DNA of 25,149 nt from an uncultured Helicobacteraceae bacterium. Its GTDB lineage: Bacteria; Campylobacterota; Campylobacteria; Campylobacterales; UBA6016. A model generated the notes under the pieces. It was not told where the DNA came from. It did not search any database and worked only from the letters and a program-made list of their open reading frames with translations. Below, piece by piece: positions 1 to 7,372 of this stretch. Each line of letters starts with the position of its first letter. Within the stretch, counting starts at the first letter, position 1. The DNA is taken from contig CALJKN010000141.1 in assembly GCA_937973585.1 (NCBI GenBank), positions 1 to 25,149 of the forward strand, given 5' to 3'. Both the position numbers and the translations under genes were made by a program.

Positions 1-176
1 CCTCACCGTCAACAGTCAAATGCTTTTATGAGAGATTCGGTTGGAGAGAGTCGTATAGGTGTGTAGCAATAGGCAAAACCACTGCTAATGCGGTAGAGTT
101 TACGACCGATATATCAATCCCCCCCGAACAGACACTAAAATCCGCCGTAGCGTTGGCTGTGGATTTAAAGGGGTAG
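1..176 (+). CDS. hemD: Uroporphyrinogen-III synthase, C-terminal fragment
   Basis: This is the 3' end of a gene cut by the window edge. It is read from base 3 and stops at TAG 174-176, giving 57 residues. The fragment begins SPSTVKCFYERFG and continues with VAIGKTTANAV and PEQTLKSAVALAVD. That order (serine-rich loop and aromatic helix, an 'aIGxxTa' strand-helix, then a 'p..pt.es...a' terminal helix) is the usual C-terminus of HemD, which closes hydroxymethylbilane to uroporphyrinogen III in tetrapyrrole synthesis. The call rests on about a quarter of the protein, so it is good but not certain. Its stop lies only 7 bases from the convergent end of the neighbouring cassette, and no terminator hairpin is visible between them. 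Confidence 0.75.
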   Translation, partial: SPSTVKCFYERFGWRESYRCVAIGKTTANAVEFTTDISIPPEQTLKSAVALAVDLKG

Positions 177-183
177 ATTTATT

Positions 184-912
184 TTATTTCAATGTTGTGA
201 TATAGGTAAGCTCTTTTTGCCCTTGCAAATTGTATATTCCGCTACTTAGCATAATTTTTATTTTATCTGTCTCGATATGCCTATCATGTAGAATATTATC
301 ATTGTACCGTTCGCTAGAAATTTCCCAGTCATTGCAAATATTTTTTAGCTCTTGTTTCCCTGTGCTTGACAAGTTGACCCTACCTTCTCTTGTGGAGCCG
401 CTAACTATTGTGAGGCGTATTGCTTTTTGCGGAACTATGTCCGCTAAAATTTGTTTATTTATATTCCATTGCCCATTTGCTTCAATATAGCTATCTGTTA
501 TTTTAATCCACTGTGCATCGCTTAATAGGGCTTTTATATGCATTTGAGCTTTAATTTTCTCACTTGACGCTTGGTATCTAGCCGTATACTCAGGCCTTAA
601 TTTTTCATTGAGACCCATTATATTGAGTGTTAAAAAGTTTGCATTAGTATGCGTATCTACTAGCATTAACTTAAGAGCGCTCATCTGAACGAGAGTTGAA
701 TCGTCAGTATCGCTTGAAACCTCTATAAGCGGATCTGTGGCATGAATCTGCGGCGCAAAAGATGGGTCTTGCATTAGCGGATGGGATGACTTAAGCGGGA
801 AAGATAGAATATATTTTAGTAGTTTGCCGACTTTATCCCTGTTGAACTGTTTGTTGAATCTAAAATCCAAATATTCATTTACAAGCGAGTCTGATAAAAC
901 TACAGACCACAT
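184..912 (-). CDS. Unrecognised protein, third gene of the EVE-DUF262/ATPase cassette
   Basis: A 242-residue soluble protein with no signal peptide or membrane segment. I do not recognise the family from its N-terminal 160 residues. Near the C-terminus a strand (IRLTIVSG) is followed by about 35 residues and then LHDRHIETDKIKI and a short glycine-containing strand. This H-D-R motif between beta strands recalls degenerate phospholipase D-like domains, such as the MIT_C type, but the resemblance is weak and by eye. The start lies 2 bases after the stop of the upstream ATPase gene, so it is almost certainly co-transcribed and translated with it. By position it could be the effector or an accessory subunit of the cassette. 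It ends 7 bases from the hemD stop codon. Confidence 0.7.
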   Translation of the reverse strand: MWSVVLSDSLVNEYLDFRFNKQFNRDKVGKLLKYILSFPLKSSHPLMQDPSFAPQIHATDPLIEVSSDTDDSTLVQMSALKLMLVDTHTNANFLTLNIMGLNEKLRPEYTARYQASSEKIKAQMHIKALLSDAQWIKITDSYIEANGQWNINKQILADIVPQKAIRLTIVSGSTREGRVNLSSTGKQELKNICNDWEISSERYNDNILHDRHIETDKIKIMLSSGIYNLQGQKELTYITTLK

Positions 913-914
913 AT

Positions 915-1970
915 TTAGCGTCCAAAATTTATATCAAATATATTTTGAAGCGTCGCATCGTAAAATCCGCTTGGAAATTTATTTTCGCCGTTTTCGTCTT
1001 GGAACTTTCCGTTTTGCGCTATTAAGATTTTCCTAAAAGGATCCCTGTCTTCTTTGTAGTGAATAATGACGTTGCTAGAGTTCAAATTGCCTCTAAAAAC
1101 CTCATACCTTACCCTGTTTATTATATGGTCGTTATGTGTTTCTATAATAATCTGAACGCCTTTTGACGCTATAAACGCCAAAAATTCGCCTATCTTTGCT
1201 TGCGCCTTAGGGTGCAAATGTATTTCCGGATTCTCTATGATTATTATTTGACTCTTTTGTGCGGCAAGGCAGACGACGAGAATGGATACTAAATAGCTTA
1301 TGCCGGAGCCAATATTTTTTGGTCTAACTGGTAAATTACCGTTTTTATATTGCGCTTTGACTTGATTCGTGCCGCTTATCTCTTCTGTGTGTATTGTAGT
1401 GTTTAATATATATTCCAACCAATGGTTAACCTCGCTGTCAAGCGTACCTCTTTCCGTCTTTTTAAAATCTTCATCAACCATCATCCTGTTTTTTCTGGCA
1501 TTTTCCAAAAAGGAGATGATATATTCGCCGTATATTCCGTATTTGTCCGTAGGATTTACGTTTTTTTCGTATATATCCTGAGGGCCTATTCTATCGGCTG
1601 ATAAAAAAACTAAATTTCCTTTTGAATACGAAATCTTTTCCACAGCCTCTTGCCCTTTTGGCTTACTTGAGGCAATAAATTCTCTTGTGGCACTCAATAA
1701 AAATGTACTTTCAAGACTTTCCAGTCTGATCAAATATTTATCAGAATCCTTGTCAAAATTAACAGCATCGTCAAAATTTGATATAAAACTCAAATACCGT
1801 TGTAGCGGAGAGGAGTGGTCTTCGTTGGCGTAAAGAGAGAGTTGTAGAATAGCTTGGATAACGGATGACTTTCCGCTCCCGTTTGTACCGGTTAAAATCG
1901 TTAAATTTCTAAAATCTAGCTCTTCATTTGTAAAACACTTAAAATATTGCAAAATTAATCTATTTATCAT
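915..1970 (-). CDS. AAA/ABC-type ATPase with DUF3696-like C-terminus
   Basis: A 351-residue SMC/RecF/OLD-like ATPase. Walker A is GTNGSGKS at residues 28-35. An SADRIGP segment lies near 125-130, an ABC-signature-like stretch (IGSGISYL) near 220-227, Walker B (IIIIENPEIHLHP) at 242-254, and the switch histidine in ETHND at about 279. The C-terminal FPSGFYDATLQNIF fits the DUF3696 tail. No TOPRIM nuclease domain follows the ATPase core, unlike OLD proteins. The ATG overlaps the end of the upstream DUF262 gene by 11 bases and has an AGGAGG ribosome site inside that gene, so translation is coupled. ATPases of this kind often power or regulate partner nucleases in defence systems; that role here is inferred from the neighbours. 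Confidence 0.85.
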   Translation of the reverse strand: MINRLILQYFKCFTNEELDFRNLTILTGTNGSGKSSVIQAILQLSLYANEDHSSPLQRYLSFISNFDDAVNFDKDSDKYLIRLESLESTFLLSATREFIASSKPKGQEAVEKISYSKGNLVFLSADRIGPQDIYEKNVNPTDKYGIYGEYIISFLENARKNRMMVDEDFKKTERGTLDSEVNHWLEYILNTTIHTEEISGTNQVKAQYKNGNLPVRPKNIGSGISYLVSILVVCLAAQKSQIIIIENPEIHLHPKAQAKIGEFLAFIASKGVQIIIETHNDHIINRVRYEVFRGNLNSSNVIIHYKEDRDPFRKILIAQNGKFQDENGENKFPSGFYDATLQNIFDINFGR

Positions 1971-3531
1971 CTAAATTGCCTCCTAATAAGCTAGAAACTT
2001 TGTCAAATCTAGTTTTGACGCTTGGCGTGCTGTCTAGTCTGACCGTGATAGATTCCATAAAGCTGTTGTCTTTAAATAATTCAAACAACTTCTCTTTGCA
2101 GCTATCGCAAACGGCGCTTTCGTCCAATTTGCTAAAAAAATACCCAAAACTCTCAAATAGCGCCATATTAATCGGTCTTTTGCGTTCGTTGCCAGGAATC
2201 CTGAAAATATCGGAACCGCCTATTTTGTAGCTTAGCCTCATCGCTTTTTCAAATAATTTAGCCAAATTCTCTATTGTTGTATCGTCCATCTTGTTTAGGT
2301 TGTCCATTGCGATACCTAAAAACTCGTCCATATCGCTTCTGTAGACTGCCACTTCGCCTTTTTTGGCGATAAGCTTTTTTTCTCTCCATAGATAAAAAGC
2401 CAAAAATCTTAGTATCATGTACCTATCTTTCATTCTCGTAGGACTTATTCCATTGCCTGTAGCGTTTTTAAATACCTCTGAATCGGCAAGACGGTTTAAT
2501 AGCTCTGTTGATTTACCCTGATAAAGCGCATTTCTCATCTCTTGGTTGTTTAGCATAGAGCCTTTTCTGTTAACTCTCTCGAAAATATCAAATTTAATCC
2601 TATCCGGCGTAGGCGGGATAATCGTTTGAGCGACAAATTGGAATCTTGCTATTTTTGTTTGTTCCGCCGACTCTAGGTCTTTGTATTTTTTGCCGCGTAA
2701 GTGTTTTAGTATTTGTAGCGAACTTGAAAGCGGGAATTTGTTGTCTAAAAACTCAAAAAGCGCCGTAAGCCTTTGTTTTCCGTCTACGACTTGAATTACC
2801 CCTCCATCTCCCTCAAAAAAATATATCATAGGTAGCGGTATACCCATTAGTATAGACTCTACCAGTTCCGATTTTTGCTTGATTGTCCAGACTGCTTCTC
2901 TTTGAAAATCGGGAGCCAAAATCAATTTTTTATCCTGATAATCTGTTTTCAGCTCTCTAACAGAAAACATATCACGTTGAATTTTTACGTCTGCCGGATA
3001 TATTGTTGTGTTTTCTTCATCGTCATAGTTTTCACTTTTAACGTCTTCATCACCTGAAAAATCAGAGTTTTCCTCTATCTCTACCAGCGCTTCTAGTCGT
3101 TTATATTTTGCTTCGTCTAGTTTTTTACTGCTTTGGGATAAAAAATCCGTACCGAGAGTTTTTTCTGCCAACTCTTGATCGATTACAATATTCCCTTTAA
3201 ATAAGTTTTTTGTCGTAGAAATTTTAATTCTATGGCATTTGTCGCTTTCGTCATAATATAGCGCTTCAATAATCTCGCCAAAAGCGTAAATCCCAGATTT
3301 TAGCAGCTCAACAATGCTACCGTCTTTAAGTGTTCTTCTCTCTATGCTTCTAAAATCTTTTCCGATTTTTATGACGCATTTATCGCCAATTTGAGCATTT
3401 CTAAAATAGTCCTCTCTTACCCGCCACTGTTGAATTGATAGATTTAACAGGGCATCGTTGACTTGTGAATTTTCTTGACATTGATCGCAAAACCACTTAT
3501 CTGGAGCCGCTACTAATATCCAGTAGTTCAT
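1960..3531 (-). CDS. EVE-DUF262 fusion protein, GmrS-like (putative modified-DNA restriction)
   Basis: A 523-residue two-domain protein. Residues 1-150 look like an EVE/PUA-like domain: it opens MNYWILVAAPDKW, has an 'IGDKCVIK' turn near 48-55, then GIYAFGEIIEALY. EVE domains are known readers of modified bases and occur in modification-dependent restriction proteins. After an acidic linker (about 150-180), residues 185-523 form a DUF262 domain, with APDFQREAVW at 206-215 and the diagnostic DGKQR at 250-254. DUF262 is the ParB/Srx-like NTPase module of GmrSD and related type IV enzymes. No DUF1524 HNH nuclease domain is visible, so cleavage may depend on another subunit. Two CxxC pairs (15/18 and 475/478) could bind metal. 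It is first in a three-gene operon; AT-rich bases upstream (3541-3575) offer only weak promoter candidates. Confidence 0.85.
   Translation of the reverse strand: MNYWILVAAPDKWFCDQCQENSQVNDALLNLSIQQWRVREDYFRNAQIGDKCVIKIGKDFRSIERRTLKDGSIVELLKSGIYAFGEIIEALYYDESDKCHRIKISTTKNLFKGNIVIDQELAEKTLGTDFLSQSSKKLDEAKYKRLEALVEIEENSDFSGDEDVKSENYDDEENTTIYPADVKIQRDMFSVRELKTDYQDKKLILAPDFQREAVWTIKQKSELVESILMGIPLPMIYFFEGDGGVIQVVDGKQRLTALFEFLDNKFPLSSSLQILKHLRGKKYKDLESAEQTKIARFQFVAQTIIPPTPDRIKFDIFERVNRKGSMLNNQEMRNALYQGKSTELLNRLADSEVFKNATGNGISPTRMKDRYMILRFLAFYLWREKKLIAKKGEVAVYRSDMDEFLGIAMDNLNKMDDTTIENLAKLFEKAMRLSYKIGGSDIFRIPGNERKRPINMALFESFGYFFSKLDESAVCDSCKEKLFELFKDNSFMESITVRLDSTPSVKTRFDKVSSLLGGNLDDK
1979..1984 (-). 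promoter_or_regulatory. Ribosome binding site of the DUF3696 ATPase gene
   Basis: A perfect AGGAGG on the minus strand, 8 bases before the ATG at 1970-1968 and inside the last codons of the DUF262 gene. It fixes the ATPase start and explains the 11-base gene overlap. Confidence 0.75.
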
Positions 3532-3662
3532 TCTTTAATATCTTTCCGTGAAAATTTATAGATAAGTAATTGTACGGTAATCTGTATGAATTGTGCTATG
3601 TATTGGGGTTTAAAATAGGAAAATGTGTGTAAATCAACAGAAAATAACAAGCAAATTTTGCT

Positions 3663-3691
3663 CCAAATTAAAAAAAATTTGGTATGATAAT
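3663..3691 (+). promoter_or_regulatory. Putative extended -10 promoter with an overlapping inverted repeat
   Basis: TGG-TATGAT at 3680-3688 fits an extended -10 element (TGn plus five of six bases of TATAAT), about 35 bases before the S4 gene start. Directly upstream, CCAAATT (3663-3669) and AATTTGG (3676-3682) form a 7-bp inverted repeat around six A residues and run into the promoter. This could be an operator, or simply an A-rich upstream element. Campylobacterota sigma70 promoters typically lack a clear -35 box, and none is seen here. Confidence 0.45.
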
Positions 3692-3723
3692 CCTATAAAC
3701 TAACACATAAATTTGGGTTCGGT

Positions 3724-3972
3724 ATGAGGATAGACAAATACATAAATTCGGTTAATATCGTAAAGCGTAGAAGCGTAGCGGCGGATATGATAGATCATGG
3801 TGTGGTCTATCTAAACGGCGTAGCGGTAAAAGCCTCAAAAGAGGTAAAAATCGGCGATACGATAGAGATAAAATATCTGGAATATTCAAAAAAATACGAA
3901 GTCCTCAAGATCCCAACCACAAAGACTATCCCAAAAACACAAACGGACGAGTACATAAAGGAGCTATCTTGA
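3724..3972 (+). CDS. Small S4-domain RNA-binding protein (RqcP/HP1423-like)
   Basis: An 82-residue protein that is essentially one S4 domain. MRIDKYINSVNIVKRRSVA covers the first two S4 helices, and the beta turn follows as GVVYLNGVAVKASKEVKIGDTIEI at about residues 26-49. Stand-alone S4 proteins of this size include Hsp15, Bacillus RqcP (YabO) and Helicobacter HP1423; they bind structured RNA, and RqcP works in ribosome-associated quality control by alanine tailing. The opening MR-DK and KRR pattern fits the RqcP/Hsp15 type best, but function cannot be separated by eye. It is first in the housekeeping operon. Its TGA stop overlaps the TTG start of trpD, so the two genes are translationally coupled. 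Confidence 0.85.
   Translation: MRIDKYINSVNIVKRRSVAADMIDHGVVYLNGVAVKASKEVKIGDTIEIKYLEYSKKYEVLKIPTTKTIPKTQTDEYIKELS
3958..3963 (+). promoter_or_regulatory. Ribosome binding site supporting the TTG start of trpD
   Basis: AAGGAG lies 5 bases before TTG 3969-3971 and inside the last codons of the S4 gene. No ATG lies nearby in frame, so this site decides the unusual TTG start. Confidence 0.7.
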
Positions 3973-4952
3973 ATTACGAAGAGGCAAAAAAGGCTTTTAG
4001 TGCACTTTTTGACGGCGTGATGAGCCATGATGAGGCAAGGGCGTTTTTGGTCTCTATGTATGAGAGGGGCGAGAGCGAAGAGGAGATCAGGGCGGCAGTC
4101 GAGGTGATGAGGGGGAGAGGGATCCCTTTTGTCGTAACAGGTGACCTAAAAGAGTTGTTAATCGATAATTGCGGTACCGGAGGGGATAAGAGCGGAAGCT
4201 TTAATATCTCTACAACCGTAAGCTTTGTCCTTGCCTCTTTGGGGCTTTACGTCGCAAAACACGGCAATAGGAGCATAACCAGCAAATCCGGAAGCGCCGA
4301 TATGCTGGAGGCGCTCGGAATCAAAATAGATTTGGATGAGAAATCAAGGGTTGCTATGCTTGAGGAGACCGGATTTGTATTTTTGTTTGCACCGTTGTTT
4401 CATCCGGCTCTAAAACACATAATGCCGATACGAAAGAGCATTGATCATAGGACAATCTTTAATCTTTTGGGCCCCCTTTGTAATCCGGCAGGGGTTGAGA
4501 GGCATCTGATCGGCGTATATGATTTTTCATTTGCAAAAAAGTGTGCCGAAGCGCTCAAAAATACAGGCTCCAAAAGCGGGATAATAGTGAGCGGGAGAGA
4601 CGGTATGGATGAGGGGTCTATCTGTGCCGTGAGCGATTATGTCTATTTTGACGAAAAAGGGGTAAAAAGTTTTGAACTAGACCCTGAGGCGTTTGGATTA
4701 AAGCTTCATAAAAGCTGTGAGATAGCAGGCGGTGAGGCAAAAGAAAACGCCACGATAACATATAACCTTCTAAAAAACGGTGACGATACGGCAAAACTAT
4801 CGGCGGTTATGCTAAACACCGCCCTAGCCCTTGTTGGGGCACAAAAAGCTTCGGATATAAAAGAGGGGCTGGAGATGGCGGAATATGCCGTCAAGAGCAA
4901 AAAGGCGTTTGCGACATTAGAGAAAATCATAGATTTTTCCAAAAAGGTGTAG
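3969..4952 (+). CDS. trpD: Anthranilate phosphoribosyltransferase
   Basis: A 327-residue protein of normal length for monofunctional TrpD. TrpD transfers phosphoribose from PRPP to anthranilate, the second step of tryptophan synthesis from chorismate. Visible motifs are the glycine-rich PRPP loop GTGGD at 69-73, then KHGNRSITSKSGSAD at 97-111, which carries substrate-binding residues, and the N-terminal helical domain. The start is TTG, supported by an AAGGAG site. It overlaps the S4 gene stop and ends at TAG 4950-4952, sharing a base with the GTG start of tsaE. No other trp gene is present, so it is separated from the rest of the pathway. TrpD-like paralogues exist and could confuse the exact role, but the motifs are canonical. 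Confidence 0.92.
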   Translation: MNYEEAKKAFSALFDGVMSHDEARAFLVSMYERGESEEEIRAAVEVMRGRGIPFVVTGDLKELLIDNCGTGGDKSGSFNISTTVSFVLASLGLYVAKHGNRSITSKSGSADMLEALGIKIDLDEKSRVAMLEETGFVFLFAPLFHPALKHIMPIRKSIDHRTIFNLLGPLCNPAGVERHLIGVYDFSFAKKCAEALKNTGSKSGIIVSGRDGMDEGSICAVSDYVYFDEKGVKSFELDPEAFGLKLHKSCEIAGGEAKENATITYNLLKNGDDTAKLSAVMLNTALALVGAQKASDIKEGLEMAEYAVKSKKAFATLEKIIDFSKKV

Positions 4953-5383
4953 TGTTGAAAAAGGTTTTTGAGGTAAAAAACGAATCTGAGCTTGCGGCTC
5001 CTGCAGAATATGTAAAAGAGTACCTACAAAACGGCGGCGTAGTCCTTTTAAAAGGCGACTTGGGATACGGAAAAACAGCTTTTGTCCGCTCTTTTTGCTC
5101 ACTTTTTGGATGCGATGGGGATGTCTCCTCTCCGACGTATACGATAATGAACGAGTACAAAAGTGAGCCGAAAATATTTCACTACGATTTTTATAATGCC
5201 GGAGCCGATTCTTTTTTCTCAAAGCTGATGTTTGAGTATTTGGAGGAGGGCGGTTACCACCTGATGGAGTGGGCAGATGAGAAAATTGAGAGATTTTTGG
5301 TTAAAAACGCTATAGACACCCTCAGGATAGATATCACAAAAAACCCCGACGAATCCAGAACCTACGAGATTTACGATGCATAA
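4952..5383 (+). CDS. tsaE: tRNA threonylcarbamoyladenosine biosynthesis ATPase TsaE
   Basis: A 143-residue P-loop protein. TsaE is the ATPase that supports the TsaBD complex in making t6A37 on ANN-decoding tRNAs. Walker A is GDLGYGKT at 35-42 (usually GDLGAGKT, so Tyr replaces Ala). It is followed by SSPTYTIMNEY near 59-69, the HYDFYN segment and a C-terminal LMEWADE, all characteristic of the YjeE/TsaE family. The start is GTG at 4952, or possibly the next codon TTG; either way it abuts the trpD stop. The gene ends inside the beginning of lptB (8-base overlap). Location and motifs leave little doubt. Confidence 0.92.
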   Translation: MLKKVFEVKNESELAAPAEYVKEYLQNGGVVLLKGDLGYGKTAFVRSFCSLFGCDGDVSSPTYTIMNEYKSEPKIFHYDFYNAGADSFFSKLMFEYLEEGGYHLMEWADEKIERFLVKNAIDTLRIDITKNPDESRTYEIYDA

Positions 5384-6098
5384 ACTAGAGTTAAAACATA
5401 TAACCAAAAAGTTCAAAAAACACACCGCTCTAAGCGACGTATCGGCTGTATTTCACTCCGGTGAGGTTGTGAGCCTTTTGGGGCCAAACGGTGCCGGAAA
5501 GACTACTCTGTTTTATTCGATATGCGGACTTGTCGTGGTTGATAACGGCAGTGTAACCCTTGACGGTATGGACGTTACCAAAAAGTCGTTGAGCGAAAAG
5601 GCAAAAATAGGATTTGCATATTTACCGCAAGAGTCAAGCGTATTTAAGGATTTGACGGTTGAGGAGAATATAGAGATGGCCTGTGAGATCGTCTGCAAAA
5701 AAGAGGACGAGACAATGAGGCGAACCGATAAGCTTTTGGAGATGCTCTCCATTGAACCAATCAGGAGTCGTCCCGCTTATGCGTTGTCCGGCGGGGAGCG
5801 AAGAAGGGTTGAGATTGCCAGAGCGTTAGCCGTAAATCCGAAATTTCTACTGCTCGATGAGCCTTTTGCGGGGGTAGACCCTTTGGCCGTTAGTGAAATC
5901 CAGAAAATTATAGAGGATTTGAAAAACTCAGGTATAGGGGTTGTGATAACCGATCATAACTTTAGAGAGGCTTTGGAGATTAGCGATAGAGCGTATGTGC
6001 TAGGGGGCGGCAAGCTCCTTGCGGAGGGGACTCCGGCTGAGATTTACGAGAATGAACTAGTCAAAAAATACTATCTGGGCGATAAGAGTAAAGCATGA
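5376..6098 (+). CDS. lptB: LPS export ABC transporter ATP-binding protein LptB
   Basis: A 240-residue single nucleotide-binding domain. LptB powers LptFG to extract lipopolysaccharide from the inner membrane and push it along the Lpt bridge to the outer membrane. Walker A is GPNGAGKT at 36-43, the Q-loop YLPQESSVF at 82-90, the signature LSGGE at 137-141, Walker B FLLLDEP at 157-163, and the switch histidine H194 in ITDHN. The length and the FAGVDP sequence after Walker B match LptB. Position next to rpoN is also found in many Proteobacteria. The start overlaps the end of tsaE, and the TGA stop overlaps the rpoN ATG by 4 bases. Confidence 0.92.
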   Translation: MHKLELKHITKKFKKHTALSDVSAVFHSGEVVSLLGPNGAGKTTLFYSICGLVVVDNGSVTLDGMDVTKKSLSEKAKIGFAYLPQESSVFKDLTVEENIEMACEIVCKKEDETMRRTDKLLEMLSIEPIRSRPAYALSGGERRRVEIARALAVNPKFLLLDEPFAGVDPLAVSEIQKIIEDLKNSGIGVVITDHNFREALEISDRAYVLGGGKLLAEGTPAEIYENELVKKYYLGDKSKA

Positions 6099-7372
6099 AA
6101 CAAAGGGTATCGGCCTCCCAAAAAGGGAAACTCTCTAGCACCCTAAAAAACTGGCTCCCGCTACTTCAGGCAGGGCTAAATGAGCTTGAGGGGAAACTGG
6201 CCGATAATCTATCAAATAATCCGTTTTGTACTATCACAAAAAAATACGAGGATGAGTACAAGGATCCAGAAGAAGAGGAGTATGAGGACGACGAATACTA
6301 CAAAAGCTATGAGTTGTCGGCAAAAAGAGAGTTCAAAGAGGATTTGGCGGTTAGCCATACATCGCTTTTTGAGGATGTCTGTTCACAGATAGACGGTGGG
6401 TTGTTTCCGACTGAGAAGTCGAGAAAAATAGCGCTAAAAATAGCCGAGCATCTGGATGAGGGTGGTTTTTTTGACGGCGAGTACGGTGAGATAGCGGCTG
6501 AGACCGGAGCTAGCGGTGAGGATATAGAGAGGGTGAGGATGAGGTTTAAGTACCTCTCCCCGTCCGGTATCGGGGCGCTGGATTTTGTAGAGAGTTATCT
6601 GTTTCAACTGGAAGATGCCGGCTTGGATGACAGTACGTATGAATTGGCTGTTCAAATCATAAAAGATCTGGAAAACTTCTCCGTTTACGCCAAAAAAATA
6701 AAATTTAAAGAGGCTATGGCGGAGATCAAAAAACTCAAAAACCCTCCGGCTATTGAGTATCTGGAGAGCTCCACCGAGGTTATTCCGGATATTTTCGTTT
6801 TTGACGACGGCGAAAAGCTGGAGGTCAAAATCAACGATGCCCACTATCCGGAGATTATCATCGAAGCTATGGACAATCTCGAAAAAGACGAGTTTGTCAA
6901 GCCGAAGATAAAAGAGGCAAAAGATTTGATAGATGCGCTGAATATGCGAAAAGCGACTCTTTACAAGCTTGGCCTTATGATTATCGAGTTTCAGTACGAT
7001 TATTTCAAAGGTGGTCAAATCCGCCCGATGAAACTTCAAAATATCGCCGATGAACTTGATCTAAACGTCTCCACGATCTCCAGAGCGATAGCAAATAAAT
7101 ATCTGGCCTCCACGAGGGGTGTGTGGCCTATAAAAAGCTTCTTTTCGACTGCAATCAGCGAGGACACCTCGGCGGCGGCCATAAAAGAGTTTTTGAGAGA
7201 GTTGTTTGCTACCGAGAGTAGGAAAAAACCGCTCTCCGACGAGGCGGCTCTAAAGTTTGTAGAGGAGAAATTTACCGTAAAACTGGAGCGGCGGACTATT
7301 ACCAAATACCGTCTGGCTCTGGGTGTCGCAAGCTCATCGGAACGTAAAAAGTTATACCAAATAGACCAATGA
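6095..7372 (+). CDS. rpoN: RNA polymerase sigma-54 factor
   Basis: A 425-residue sigma-54. Region I begins with the Q/L-rich activator-interacting segment (SASQKGKLSSTLKNWLPLL, residues 6-24). A very acidic stretch lies near residues 51-72. The core-binding region follows, and the helix-turn-helix (LQNIADELDLNVSTISRAI) is near 314-332. The RpoN box is ERRTITKYR at 398-406 (consensus ARRTVAKYR). In Campylobacterota sigma-54 drives flagellar hook and basal-body genes with its FlgSR activator; which genes it serves here cannot be read from this window. It is translationally coupled to lptB before it and to the methyltransferase gene after it through ATGA overlaps. Confidence 0.94.
   Translation: MKQRVSASQKGKLSSTLKNWLPLLQAGLNELEGKLADNLSNNPFCTITKKYEDEYKDPEEEEYEDDEYYKSYELSAKREFKEDLAVSHTSLFEDVCSQIDGGLFPTEKSRKIALKIAEHLDEGGFFDGEYGEIAAETGASGEDIERVRMRFKYLSPSGIGALDFVESYLFQLEDAGLDDSTYELAVQIIKDLENFSVYAKKIKFKEAMAEIKKLKNPPAIEYLESSTEVIPDIFVFDDGEKLEVKINDAHYPEIIIEAMDNLEKDEFVKPKIKEAKDLIDALNMRKATLYKLGLMIIEFQYDYFKGGQIRPMKLQNIADELDLNVSTISRAIANKYLASTRGVWPIKSFFSTAISEDTSAAAIKEFLRELFATESRKKPLSDEAALKFVEEKFTVKLERRTITKYRLALGVASSSERKKLYQIDQ

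Noticed and set aside
177..3723. Mobile element or integration site around the defence-like cassette
   Set aside because: No integrase, transposase, tRNA target or flanking direct repeat could be found by eye, so its transfer remains only a suspicion from the neighbours.
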